64,000 nucleotides of DNA from CAZFBA01 sp964517135 (GTDB lineage Bacteria > Cyanobacteriota > Vampirovibrionia > JBFMGH01), in assembly GCA_964517135.1 (NCBI GenBank), contig CAZFBA010000009.1, positions 1 to 64,000 on the forward strand. Direction: 5' to 3'. Positions 37,801 to 44,489 of this stretch are shown in pieces (the stretch's first letter is position 1; each line of letters begins with the position of its first letter). The notes beneath the pieces are model-generated. The model worked only from the letters and a program-made list of their open reading frames with translations, was not told where the DNA came from and did no database searches. Made by a program: the position numbers and the translations under genes.

Positions 37801-40800
37801 AATAAGATTTCCGCCTGCAAAAATATCTGAATTCGCTTCAATAGCTACATAACTGTCGTCACTTTTAAGGTTAATATTACCTGTTGCGGTTATATCACCT
37901 GAAAGATAAATATCGTGTTTGGAATGAATAGTAATATCAGTAGGGTTTAATGGAGAGCCATTAATAATGACATGATCGAGGTTAGCAAGCCATATGGTAT
38001 ACCAGCCGCCCATCGTTGTAGCATCGAGATCAATAGCTCCACCCGGTGTTAAGAAGTTTGAATCAAGACTGTTAGCCTCAACAGTTCCTGCTGCCGGTTT
38101 AAATATAACGCCATAGTTAACATAATCGCTATAAAGGCCAAGTTCATTACCGGCCCTGATGCTTGCATTATCAAAGACAAGCCCCTGAACCGGAGTAATT
38201 GTTACATTGTTATCTGCATCAAACAGCACCCCCGGGCGAATATCTACATAATTTGCGTCAACAGAAATGTTATTACCTGCAAAAAATTCAGAATCCTGAT
38301 AGGCATAGAAGCTTGAGTCTGCATCAATAGTGAGATCCTGTCCTGCAGTGAGGGTTGCACCATAGGCATAACCATAACCCACGTTAATATTATCACTCAG
38401 AGATACTAAGTCAATATTACGGCCAGCTTCAAGATAAGCATTTCGACCAACGTTTAGATTATTTTCGGTTTCAAGATAAATATCATTACCAGCAAAGAAC
38501 TGATTATCATAGTTATAATAATCATACGCTCCAAGATATCTGGATATCACTTGAATGTCATTACCTGCATCAAAAACTGTATTGCTTCCAAATAAAGTGC
38601 TATTGCTGGAATCAATATATATATTATTATCAGCAATTAAGGTTGCGTTGTTTAGAATATTAACACTATTGCTTCCGGTTATTATTTCTATATTTAAGCC
38701 GGCATCAAGATAAGCATTTTGTGCAACTGTGACCGAAGAAGTATCAGAATAAAGATTGATAGACCCGTCTGCTATAACTGTTGCGCCCTCTTGAATTCTT
38801 GCAGCGGTATTGGCAACAACTTCAACCGTTCCACCGGCTGAAACCTGAGCATTATCAGCAATGTATGCCTGATTATCAGAAGAAAATATTGTAATATCTC
38901 CACCGGCAGTGATCTTTGAATTTGCTAAAATTTCTGAGTCATTACCAGAAGCAAGAAAGATATCACCACTGACACTATTTTCACCGGCAAGTATTGTATA
39001 TCCGGTAGTGGTCATCATGGTTATATCTTCAATATTTAGCGGGCTGCCCCCAATTGTAACTTTGTCAAGGTTGCCAAGATAGAAGTTTCGATTAGTGCCC
39101 CAAAGAACTATACTATCATCTGGTGCCATAAAATCTGAAAAAAGAAAACCTGCTTCAACTTCCTGCGGGTAGAACCTGAAAGGAGCAAAGTCATCATCAC
39201 CTTTAGAGAGAAATAATCCACCATCAGCATAGAGTTTACTCTGATCAATAAAAAGGTTATCAGACGGTAACATACCCAGGTCATTATGAGCTTTAAATGT
39301 TGACCCGGAATGAGATGATATTCTTTCTGTATCAAGAAGTATATCGTAACCTTCAACATAGGTATTCGTATTGAACTGAAGATGACAGTCTGCAATCATA
39401 TCAACATTACCGGTTGCAACAACAGAGGCGTCATTACTTAAAAATACCCCATAACCGGCATCAAAAGTTGCATCGCCTGTTACATCGAGTGAATTTCTAT
39501 TATTAATATAAATGTCATCACCAGCATAGATTTCAAGCCCATTACCGGCAACAACAGAGGTATCACTGTATAAATAAACATCATACCCGCTTTCCATATA
39601 TACATTACCGGTTACGTCAATTGAAGAGTTACTACGAACATAAATATCATCATATGCATCAAATGTTAAATCGCCACCAACAGTTATTTTTGCACCGCCA
39701 TCAACGTCTACATAACCATTTGTGGAAGTAGCAGTCAGGTTGCCCGGGGTAGAAATATCTCCTGCCAATTCAACGCCCCATGCTTCAATATCAATATTAG
39801 TCGGGTTTAAAGGTGCGCCACCCACAAAAATGTGATCCAGGTTACCAATATACACACCTGAATTACTATTAATGTTAAAATCAGTATTTTGCTGGAAGAA
39901 TGTAGCCGGGTCGAGGCTGCCCACGTTAATTGTGCCAGCAGCAGGCTTAAAGGTAAGACCATTATTAAGTATATTGCCTGTCATCAACAGGGACCCTGTA
40001 GCTTCAATGCTGCTGTATTCAAAAGAAAGGTATGCCGTCGGAGCTATACTGACATTACCATCAGAAATAATTTCAGAATTATGTAAATATGCATTAATAC
40101 TACCGGTAACAGTAATATCACCGCCCTTAATTGTTGATCTAGAAGTATAGAAGGACATTGCATCAAATTCAATATCACCAGATTCATAAACACCACCTGC
40201 AAAAGCTAAAATTTTTGAAGAATCATTCAATTGTATATTACCAGAAGCCTGGAAGGTAATGTTACCTGAATCACCTGTTGAGGGGTCGGTCAGATGATTG
40301 CCATTAATAGGGTCTGCAATATCTCTGCTGGAAACAATAATGTTACTGTTTACGTAGATGTTATCATAACCGATAAAATTCATATCGGCCCCTTCAGAGT
40401 ATTGATTGGTAGAAATAACTAATTCACCCGGGTCAATAACAATCTGACCTCTGTTGCCATCATAGACTTTAGCTCTGAAGTTGCCACCATTCAGGTTAAC
40501 AGCATTAACAGCGCTAAACTCTGCAAAACCAGCATCGCCAGATACATCACCACCACGTATATCAATGATACCGGCATTAAATGTTGCATCGTTCTGGGCT
40601 AAAATGTTTATTTCTCCGGCATTAGAGTTTTCGCCTTTGCCTTTAGCGCTTATGAGGGTACCTTCATCAAGGGTAATGTCATTGTCAGCTAAAATATCAA
40701 TAGTGCCAGCATCGACGTTATTTCCACCATCAGCAACAATTTTGCCGGTGTTAACGACATCCTGAGTAGCTTTAATGACAATTTCACCGCTGTTAACGGC

Positions 40801-41520
40801 TATTTCGGAGGCATCTTCAATAGTATTGAGGTTAATTATATCACCGGCTTCAATATCGTTTTCCTGAAAAACAGCACCTGAGTATATTTCACCGCTGTTG
40901 ATTACTGATCCGGTGTCGAGGGTAACATTTTCTATGGCATTGATACGTCCTTCGACGTTGATTATGGCATTAGAGTTGATCGGGGCAGTTCCATTAAGCA
41001 GAGCACTGACGCTTGCATCATTGGGCATTCCCGGAGCATCAAAGAAGTTCTGAGTAAAATCATCTGTAGGGGTTATAGCTGTCAGGCTGCCGACATTTAC
41101 GACACCCTGAGGGCCAACGGTGATACCATGAGGGTTGATTATGTAAATATCTCCGCCGACTTTGCCCTGTTTAATAGAGTTTAGAATCCCGTGTATCTCT
41201 GTACGTTCGTTTTTGACAAGGTTAATAAGGTTCGAACAGTCGTCAGGCACAACCATATTAACAATTTTGCCGTTAGCGACATTAAATTTAAGGAACGAGT
41301 TAAAAGCATTATTATTCCTTATAGTGCTTGTTGTTACAGTCGTAGTATTATTTTTCACGTTTAGGTTGGTAGCGGTCATGCCATCTATTTGAATATTCTG
41401 CGCATTGGCAGGTAACAAAGATATTGTAGATGCCAGCGCTACGGCTGATACAAATTGGGTAAACTTTTTAAAGCCTTCTCTCTTGAGACGTTTAAAAACG
41501 TTTCTTCTAATGTTCTTCAT
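25894..41520 (-). CDS. giant filamentous-haemagglutinin-type exoprotein (5208 aa)
   Basis: A very large secreted beta-helical protein. The N-terminus is a long extended signal (basic 1-17, hydrophobic 20-36, cut near PANAQ). A TPS/haemagglutination-activity domain (about 40-170) follows, with IINPHGITVGPQGVVNVGS matching the NPxGI signature for outer-membrane export by a TpsB pore. Residues about 560-4400 hold 18 copies of a GNLDxxxxGGxxLNP module separated by beta-helical stretches of about 140-370 residues. Residues about 4650-4920 hold an 80-residue repeat set (NxGxLGLGLVKS..). The last 170 residues are acidic and helical with EEEAL-type segments. GAGGG lies 8 bases before the ATG. No tpsB is in the window. 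The role is probably adhesion, surface layering or contact interaction. Confidence 0.93.
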   Translation of the reverse strand: MKNIRRNVFKRLKREGFKKFTQFVSAVALASTISLLPANAQNIQIDGMTATNLNVKNNTTTVTTSTIRNNNAFNSFLKFNVANGKIVNMVVPDDCSNLINLVKNERTEIHGILNSIKQGKVGGDIYIINPHGITVGPQGVVNVGSLTAITPTDDFTQNFFDAPGMPNDASVSALLNGTAPINSNAIINVEGRINAIENVTLDTGSVINSGEIYSGAVFQENDIEAGDIINLNTIEDASEIAVNSGEIVIKATQDVVNTGKIVADGGNNVDAGTIDILADNDITLDEGTLISAKGKGENSNAGEINILAQNDATFNAGIIDIRGGDVSGDAGFAEFSAVNAVNLNGGNFRAKVYDGNRGQIVIDPGELVISTNQYSEGADMNFIGYDNIYVNSNIIVSSRDIADPINGNHLTDPSTGDSGNITFQASGNIQLNDSSKILAFAGGVYESGDIEFDAMSFYTSRSTIKGGDITVTGSINAYLHNSEIISDGNVSIAPTAYLSFEYSSIEATGSLLMTGNILNNGLTFKPAAGTINVGSLDPATFFQQNTDFNINSNSGVYIGNLDHIFVGGAPLNPTNIDIEAWGVELAGDISTPGNLTATSTNGYVDVDGGAKITVGGDLTFDAYDDIYVRSNSSIDVTGNVYMESGYDVYLYSDTSVVAGNGLEIYAGDDIYINNRNSLDVTGDATFDAGYGVFLSNDASVVATGNVDMIADCHLQFNTNTYVEGYDILLDTERISSHSGSTFKAHNDLGMLPSDNLFIDQSKLYADGGLFLSKGDDDFAPFRFYPQEVEAGFLFSDFMAPDDSIVLWGTNRNFYLGNLDKVTIGGSPLNIEDITMMTTTGYTILAGENSVSGDIFLASGNDSEILANSKITAGGDITIFSSDNQAYIADNAQVSAGGTVEVVANTAARIQEGATVIADGSINLYSDTSSVTVAQNAYLDAGLNIEIITGSNSVNILNNATLIADNNIYIDSSNSTLFGSNTVFDAGNDIQVISRYLGAYDYYNYDNQFFAGNDIYLETENNLNVGRNAYLEAGRNIDLVSLSDNINVGYGYAYGATLTAGQDLTIDADSSFYAYQDSEFFAGNNISVDANYVDIRPGVLFDADNNVTITPVQGLVFDNASIRAGNELGLYSDYVNYGVIFKPAAGTVEANSLDSNFLTPGGAIDLDATTMGGWYTIWLANLDHVIINGSPLNPTDITIHSKHDIYLSGDITATGNINLKSDDSYVAIEANSDIFAGGNLILDASTGASAEIRNNAYVEVGGDLLMATGTGGCGTEISNGAVVDVTGNIDLLSAQYLYLYDAWIGSGGTFNIEANNNVDIYGTEMVSGGAFTASASGSIYTTNGAEVYSDHSITMSSINNSVFIQNSSWLDSAGDVSLFADNGTAQLNESNIISGGNITMDAVMVEVRDGSLLDAEGNVVLNPSGGLVVRDASIIADGTLEIYKGDNIGTNGIEFVPSAGTVEAGSLVSDFLFQDGPIDLTSNNTVAVGNLDYVFIGGQPLNPSSITLTSTGYSARLEGKSSTTGDINIAGKVNTGIREYADVYAGGDINITQTSGSYSNFTSGIFYRAAVEAEGDINMSSTSGPVSIGSDAVVTAGGNINYLNSNGYDQVVQDNATIIAGNNVYFNAPSSAVYNHGGSEIYANNVIVDNANRYYSYGATLNVSGNIDINATSQIYVGNNSYFDASGDISLDSNSIGIYDNAYFEGANVAINPVNYLEMNGGRIYTPGELNITSGNIDDYGIHFVPYAGTIEAGTLNSDFLVDNDHLTVSSSNSSVTIGNLDYIFIGGAPLNPLSISIDGRSAYLAGKNTTTGAIDILATNGTAQINSNADIYAGDGIIMNSLSGPLRIESNATVEAATDFLADSLSGPLFLNTSSKVITGGDISMLANSIQTNSGILLDAGNSIVLEAMTGSLSIETDSQLEADTFIYLLSGSNSSWVQIYERTSLTAGTDILIDAPDTTVGLFGNSLLDAAGDIDILAKRMDFNQNYQIEAGGDVTIDPTSYLKIAGGSLHADGQLNIYGGDIAGQGIWFDAGTGSIEAGSLDSDFLFQNGDLDITSIDDIYIANLDHVTIGGAALNPSNIYLTAGDNVYLRGDTSTTGDIELSAGYRVEISNYSNIYAGGNISIDSGNETRIQYSYVEAAGNMLIEGNYVELYYIYGDNGLKAENITINPSDKLYAYNIEMDVTNQLEINSGNDLSQNFVFRVYPGTITTGSLVSNFLAHNGAIDIERSGTIDIANLDHIFVGGEQFNPTSITLTSTGSDVYLRGDNSTTGDINLNANYQARIDSANVYAGGDINLITSSNSGYVYSTIINSIVEAEGDINLIANTTYYQAQAYIHTSDVTAHNNLLLDSSAPSYAYSQIQNNSIVHADNDITLQTQGNYSYARIQDYSDVTADGTILFDSMNSSQSRPEIYNSTVGAGVDVIFDSSGSTSTNYANVYNSDVYAYRDIIFTPGSGTSYIDVSSSSDLDASQNIQMEADYINIYSYSNLFAGNNILIDPARRLYFYDSGIYANNQLTLNSGNVYDYGITFRPDTGSVEANTLVSDFLAPDSQIELISNNTIDVGNLDYVFIGGQALNPTGLWLESINGSVYLRGYNTIAGNIDLTAKYSAQIYDAYNVYATGDINIYSSNSDAGIQYSTVTAEGDLTMTGHATSIYQSNVNARNVIIDPTNWLNVDYSNINAENEVTINKGNSSYSLTFVPYSVTAQSLSSDFLLQNDALLINNQNSVTIGNLANISIDGQTYSPAYIDIMGTSVYMRGDVVSDGDINLTATSGNAEIYSNSFIESAGTIGIYGYYNSYVQNSASLVAEEDIILENSYNSGGYQVNVKNNATLTAGRDIIFNPANYSQVRINSNAILDAGRNVEFNANEQAGWGYGYVNLEGSKIYAGDTVSFSGTAFYSNGDLIDANNVIIDPSHYLYVNGIDIYATDTLVLNGGDYLNRGIVFRPSAGTIETENLVSDFMGLNQPFEIQSSETISVSNLDHIFVGGQPLNPGSITLYSESSVTLGGDSSSSGDITLISDGSHAYIEYNSNIYSDSDINLTGKYAFIDGGATVRAQGDINLLGYYSFEINDANVHGNNVTLDSGNYSEIYRSTVTADDTIDINGPQVEIADSSLEANNVIINPDDYLDFNYSTITANNVLELYSGDVENRGIRFIPAPGSIHAGTLISDFLFDNEPLELTEISSGCLDSLYIGNLDHIYIGGQQINITGLTLTSNSSITVAGENTIAGDVNISAGNYVDIRDDHLQLLSFSYIRAEGDINIESTGGNTSVFYSELNATGNIDMTGRYVGIRYESNLIAGNDVSLIADGNYLEVNNSSIDAGGTLTLITGDKENHGFRFVPAAGTITANALVSDFLEQDGPVEIITETDIYVELGNLDYIFIGGRPLNPTGIYISSPDGDIEFYGKTTVSGNIEVPIGDYVSFYYDADFTATGDIILSSDYVYLSSGSSISGNNVTLDPNEKLNVNYGSIYAADTLTLNSGDINNRGLRFIPDSGSVEAGSLVSDFLVQDDDLTITSTNSALDIGNLDFITIGGNPLNPANITLNGHYVNIYGQNSTPGDFIVNASGSFNFQDNSVTIAGGNIEARGTGYSSVYIYNDTTLMAEMDIILENPGSSNIYFYDNNLLDAGNDILVNSRRIYMHGSDNKLFADRDIVMTAESSSGTNYLEIYDNNTFDAGRNILLNSGDYIYISDYSEFYASGDFEAQANYISMYDGASVIAENILIDPSNSLYFRNASLNANDLLTLNAGDIYNRGIYFVPEAGTVEAGRLDSNFLTPGGPIDLYSRNNITIGNLDYIFVGGNPLGITDVSLVTTNQSINVYGDNTISGTFLADSGTSTVYINQNTNIHANDIELYGDEVRLYQDSYLYSTNSMIIDPVDYFNIQNGTLRSDNDMTLLGGNSSQYGIIFYPELIETQNLYSDFITPGGPMEFISGSSDYGVYLANLDNIYVGGNPANITDLTVRGYNSVYLGGNINLPGDINIDTKNLRIDQRTFENNRYGDGDSLYYYRNYSVGDISASNMSFKASNEFTLFGMDVNVENHLELNAKGIKNNTFRFVPHEITTGTLSSNFLVQDGPMTFNYHRSEIQIGNLDHVYVGGDQINVTGLNINSGSYNVILSGDNTIHGDINMSGRTVRIYDTVGHMPDGTEIVRNQITADNALFDPQRELSWYNASLDVSGGTLTVKQGNPFDYGLLFVPGQTYANNLVSDFLTQGGPIEFINNGSRSGYVMIGNTDHVYIGGTPLAPSSIILDNLYEAWIIGDVTVPGDLYARADSVYVDTTIGNYFIQPWGGQYSPADLFNSPVESTIRANNVTLDADGFLYVNNVDLQTPGTLTLNTSTADYGLVFAPGSVIAGDLESNFLVPGDDIDIISDGGRRGESIVGIGNLDNVLIGGNGLNIGNMNLINNAGGVYLAGDTSIFGSLTAQGDSVELLEGSKTNAHGPIDLQGSTVTLDGTLGVYNDLFLLVMPDGTIMPFSNIDAAIVNNRVVVDDVIAGGGTIFNIDGNLTGSGTIDLVGADNTIAIINTSLLDTVLNLITVDNRAVSELYINGERTRGDYGDITVNTHGHPIYDVLVENSASDVLLRNDIYNPHGTVEINNLGGSILNNAGSPLISGTDISLFASQGQVGTTNSPIRIDLTNSVLHSYAKNDINITEVDGNLGVGIVESRQGNVNLKALDGNILDARDGEEYNIKAKNITLEAKKGSIGEKADDLNIDTISGVLNALSAKDIFITENAGNLGLGLVKSTAGSVVLKSADGNILDSLKGESANVYGKNITLLALEGEIGKSQDDINIDLRSGNLNAKAKKDIYITENDGDMGLGLVKSANGIVTLAALNGSILDALAGETANIIAKDVSFHTPKGSVGTAQDDINIDLTASTLNALAQSVINISEANGSITIGSVKSTNNNVYLAANSGNITGKNGMVNITGRNVDISANTIDLSFNTSGKTVLDANNNIMMRGTITGLNAVAGGTINGNADFRGITNASARNITLVDTAGDLTIGLVKAPQGTVNLTALKGSILSAPGDSLNIIGRNINLDAFKDIGQQNDYLRAQLGGILIANYNGQMFLIVNGQIYGQQFSDPEIIAEVGSIFRTNDDFVFQHEYNLQDPENVSGMYKVGDDIAIFLADASMFTEEEYLHVLIFILDTAFNEYNDAIASGLTEEEALEVAINILINANIDPETAEEILKKGLISMSAQYVKLLEALSKR
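26770..27580 (-). repeat. C-terminal 79-80-residue repeats of the giant exoprotein
   Basis: Three to four in-frame units of about 237 bases. Each reads roughly I(T/S)E.xGNLGLGLVKS..G.V.L.A..GNILD, then an AKNITL strand, G.IG...DDINIDL, and LNA.A.KDI. Units differ at many positions, so they are old rather than freshly duplicated. The pattern is usual for C-terminal parts of large TPS exoproteins. Confidence 0.75.
28300..39870 (-). repeat. eighteen GNLDxxxxGG modules in the giant exoprotein
   Basis: Eighteen in-frame copies of a unit whose constant core is DFL..(D/P)GPI.., then (I/V)xIGNLDx(I/V)F(I/V)GG.PLNP..I.L, and SxxGDI. Cores fall near 39.84, 39.06, 37.97, 37.05, 36.18, 35.32, 34.80, 33.81, 33.31, 32.57, 31.93, 31.38, 30.93, 30.14, 29.69, 29.24, 28.82 and 28.36 kb. 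Spacing varies from about 0.42 to 1.1 kb, shortest toward the C-terminus. Copy 9 (YSPAYI) and the last two are the most degenerate. Confidence 0.85.
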
Positions 41521-41828
41521 TTATTAACCCTCATCACTACTCTAAATGCCATATTTTATCTATATTTTTATCATTATTTGTTTTTGATTTCATAACGCTT
41601 GACTAAATTCATATAGATAGACATTAAACTTATCTTAAATAGCAACATTATTCAATTACTCGAGTAGATATAAATGGTTAAAAAATATAGTTTCAAGCAG
41701 TTTAGATGTTATTGTAGAGTCAACAATAACTTATGTTTTCAGGTATTAACTTTCAAAATATTTTCTATAAATATTTTTGTATACAATTATTAGCAATTGT
41801 TCTTAAAAATAAACAAAATTCTTTTATT

Positions 41829-41847
41829 GATAATGATTATCATTACC
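41829..41847. promoter_or_regulatory. Fur box upstream of the giant exoprotein gene
   Basis: On the minus strand GGTAATGATAATCATTATC matches the 19-bp Fur consensus GATAATGATAATCATTATC at 18 of 19 positions. It lies 309 bases before the giant exoprotein start. A promoter-like TTGTTT..18 bases..TAATAA follows it on the minus strand. Iron control of the exoprotein is inferred from the site. The rest of the gap back to 41521 shows only AT-rich leader. Confidence 0.7.
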
Positions 41848-41880
41848 ATCCGAAAAATATTAATATGTGGCTCTTTAAGG

Positions 41881-41915
41881 AAAAAAACAAAAGCCAGTCT
41901 CTTTAAAGACCGGCT
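41881..41915 (-). terminator. rho-independent terminator of the 284-residue protein gene
   Basis: On the minus strand AGCCGGTCT pairs with AGACTGGCT (one G-T pair) and is followed by TTTTGTTTTTTT. It sits just before the Fur box, separating this gene from the giant exoprotein promoter. Confidence 0.82.
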
Positions 41916-41952
41916 ATGTTATAATGGTGCGCTTGTTTCTAATTAAGAGGCT

Positions 41953-42807
41953 TCAGGCTGGTTTTTTAGTCAATGAGCTGAATATATTAGCTTCTAGAGT
42001 TTCTGGCATTGCAAATATTCCACCTGATGGTATTTCACCGTACCGGCGTTTCTGATTAAGGTCTTCAACAGGCTGAACATTTTTTAACCCCTGTTCAAAG
42101 GGCCTGTTATTATTAAAGTTATAGGGCCCGCTAAAATCTGAAAGTGTTGCAGCAGCTATAGGTATCATGCCATCCATGGTTTTAAATGGGTTAAGTTGAT
42201 TTAAATAGGCATTTGCCTGCATGTTTTGAATTTCCTGAAGGGCTTTTAAGGCATCATCTGATAAGTTAACCCCGTAACCCGAGGTAACAGCAGCATATTC
42301 CTGTGCTTCTGTAGTTTGAGCCATCGGACCGGTGATAGTTGCTTCCTGGCTTTCTTCTGTATCTGTAATAATTACTGGCTGAAAAGTCGTTTCAGCAACT
42401 TCAACTCCGGGGGTAACAGTTTGAATTTCTCCCGGTATTTCTGTCAGGTCTACTATATCTGATGCCTGTACTGGCTGATCGACTGGTTCTTCAATTGTTT
42501 CAATTAAGTTTATATCATCTGTTATTGATATATCATCATCAGAAAGAAATGACAGAGTGCTGACACCTTCTCTGCTGTAAAGTTCAAGCAGGTCAGCAGA
42601 TGACAGGTATTCCGGCCCACGAATAATGTTACTGGCATTGGTACCAAAAGATGTGATGGAAGGGGCAAGTGGATTCAATGATGCAACATATACTGATCCC
42701 TGGCTTATCTCTGCCCGATTAGTAAACGGGGGAAGCTGGTTCCTATAAAGTTCATGCCAGTATACATTTCTTCTTAATAAGTCAAAATCTATTGCATTAA
42801 CAGCCAT
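41953..42807 (-). CDS. hypothetical protein, acidic and Pro/Thr-rich
   Basis: A 284-residue protein that I do not recognise. It has no signal peptide or membrane segment. The N-terminus is VNAIDFDLLRRNVYWHELYR. A low-complexity acidic middle rich in Thr, Glu and Val follows (about 95-175), then a short helical stretch (LSDDALKALQEIQNMQANAY) and a Pro/Asn-rich end. The N-terminal 80 residues look the most ordered. AAGGATA lies 8 bases before the ATG. It is the gene immediately upstream of the giant exoprotein on the same strand, but a terminator separates them. No function is proposed. Confidence 0.6.
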   Translation of the reverse strand: MAVNAIDFDLLRRNVYWHELYRNQLPPFTNRAEISQGSVYVASLNPLAPSITSFGTNASNIIRGPEYLSSADLLELYSREGVSTLSFLSDDDISITDDINLIETIEEPVDQPVQASDIVDLTEIPGEIQTVTPGVEVAETTFQPVIITDTEESQEATITGPMAQTTEAQEYAAVTSGYGVNLSDDALKALQEIQNMQANAYLNQLNPFKTMDGMIPIAAATLSDFSGPYNFNNNRPFEQGLKNVQPVEDLNQKRRYGEIPSGGIFAMPETLEANIFSSLTKKPA

Positions 42808-43057
42808 TAAATTGTTATCCTTTCACTGTAGAGTTTATGCAAGCAGAAGTTATGCCTGTATTCTCTACAGGTCTGACTAAAAGTATATAACATAACGCAC
42901 ACTTCAGGTGATCAAGCTTTTTGCCAGCAAATTCAGGGTATAAAGTTATCTATTCTTAATTATGACATATTTAAACGTCAAATTTAATCGCCATTCAGAG
43001 GTATTTTAAGGGGTAGAAAAATTTAAAGTTTTAAATTCCAGTGTTTTAACCCTGTTA

Positions 43058-43066
43058 CCCCCCCCC
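43058..43066. repeat. poly-C tract of nine
   Basis: CCCCCCCCC in otherwise AT-rich intergenic DNA, 250 bases upstream of the minus-strand 284-residue protein and about 300 bases before the plus-strand pilin-like gene. Long G/C homopolymers are known sites of slipped-strand length change. The surrounding 0.5-kb gap shows no other feature. Confidence 0.6.
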
Positions 43067-43362
43067 AGACATTTTTTATGAGAATAAACTTTAACTCCCT
43101 GCCTTTTAGCAGTATGGTGGTAAGCTTTTTATACAAGTATCATTATGATTTTTATTTTCAACTTCAATAATCTATGTATTTGGTTAAGTTAATTTCTGTA
43201 TACTTTTGTTATTTTTCTATAAAATTTTTAATAGGTATTTGTCAGTCTATAGTAAGGATTTACCAGACCTTTCAAAAATTTTTTGGCAAAAAGATATACT
43301 GGTGTAAATTTAAAGTTTTTCAAGTTTAGACGATAATATTAACAGGTAGGCAGCGGAATTTT

Positions 43363-44244
43363 TTGACATTGATAATCAAAATCAAAAAACACAAGGGTGA
43401 TTCAATAACACAATATGCAATCATAATAAGTTTAATTGCACTTTTTCTCGTGCCTGCTTTTGTAAAAATGGGCGAAACAATATTCAGTATCATTGAAAAC
43501 TATACCGGTGCCTACGAAGCTACAAACACAGAAATAGAAAAAAACCTGGCGATAACAGACAAAAAAATTACCAGCGGATCACTAAAAGCAGGCGATCTTG
43601 GTGGTACACCTGACAATCCGCAGGTTAAATGCGTTAATGGTGTTTGCAGCGTAGATTTTGGAGATTATGTTTTTAATAACCTTCCTAAAAACTTTAAAGA
43701 CTTTGTAGAATCTTCAGGTTTTTCAGGAGGTACAAAAATATTAGCCTCAATGCTTGAAGAGATAGCTAATCAGGCAGAGCCTCTTGGTGATCCGGGTGCG
43801 ATAGATTTAATCAAACAACTGGCAAATCAAGGTCATATTATTGCAGATTTTGAAAAACAGCTTGAATTAGCTGCTACAGATGCCCTGAATGATCCTGAAG
43901 CCAATATTAAAAGCTCATTTGTTGTTCCGTCTAAAATGCTTATTAACGGGCAATATAGAAATAACTTTGAGAAAACATATTCTGAAATTCTTGAACGTTA
44001 TCAATCACTGCCAGATAAAGAAAATCATACCTCTCTTTATACACTTATTATGATTCTCAGTGATGAGATACTTCTATATGCTGATTTGATGGCAGCATTA
44101 GGCGAAGAGATAAAGAACAAAAAGTTTACAGAAGAAGAACTTCAAAAAATTATTCATCCACAGGCAAGCACCATCACACATCTTGATTCAGCCATTATAT
44201 GTGCAACAGGTGAAGGTGAAGATTCTGGATATAGCTGTAATTAG
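43363..44244 (+). CDS. pilin-like protein with large C-terminal domain
   Basis: A 293-residue protein with a class III-like prepilin start: a basic leader KIKKHKG (cut after Gly12), then DSITQYAIIISLIALFLVPAF. The Tyr at mature +6 is typical of Flp/Tad pilins, but +5 is Gln17 instead of the usual Glu, which may affect methylation or assembly. The rest (45-293) is a soluble, helix-rich domain with two Cys pairs and no recognised family. Flp pilins are usually about 60 residues, so this is a long variant. The start is TTG (43363 or 43369), with GCGGA upstream; no ATG fits. No Tad secretion genes are nearby. Confidence 0.6.
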   Translation: MTLIIKIKKHKGDSITQYAIIISLIALFLVPAFVKMGETIFSIIENYTGAYEATNTEIEKNLAITDKKITSGSLKAGDLGGTPDNPQVKCVNGVCSVDFGDYVFNNLPKNFKDFVESSGFSGGTKILASMLEEIANQAEPLGDPGAIDLIKQLANQGHIIADFEKQLELAATDALNDPEANIKSSFVVPSKMLINGQYRNNFEKTYSEILERYQSLPDKENHTSLYTLIMILSDEILLYADLMAALGEEIKNKKFTEEELQKIIHPQASTITHLDSAIICATGEGEDSGYSCN

Positions 44245-44259
44245 TTTTTTAAATATTAA

Positions 44260-44322
44260 TTATACTAAACGACATGAAAGAATTAAACAATTCGCCGTAT
44301 CTTCTGAAATCTGATTACTTAT
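44260..44322. repeat. dispersed repeat R1, copy 2
   Basis: Second copy of the element at 8170-8238, beginning 15 bases after the stop of the pilin-like gene. A GGGTT/AACCC hairpin at about 44386-44400 follows it. Confidence 0.7.
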
Positions 44323-44489
44323 GAAGTTTACTATATTAGAGATCTCTAAATAACTTGTATGTTATCAGATTCAAGAAATTGGTGTCGGGGGTTAAAAAAC
44401 CCACTCCTTGCTTTTGCTGGAATCAGTAATTCCGTAATTAATCAGAGGTTCCATTAGTATTAAAGAAAAACTGAAAAAGTATCAGCAAC

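Noticed and set aside
26040..40765. Many ORFs on the plus strand and in other frames inside the giant exoprotein
   Set aside because: They are shadows of the repetitive coding strand; none has start signals or independent domains.
25894..41520. CRISPR-like or tandem DNA repeat array
   Set aside because: The repetition is at protein level with variable spacing and diverged DNA, all in one open frame.
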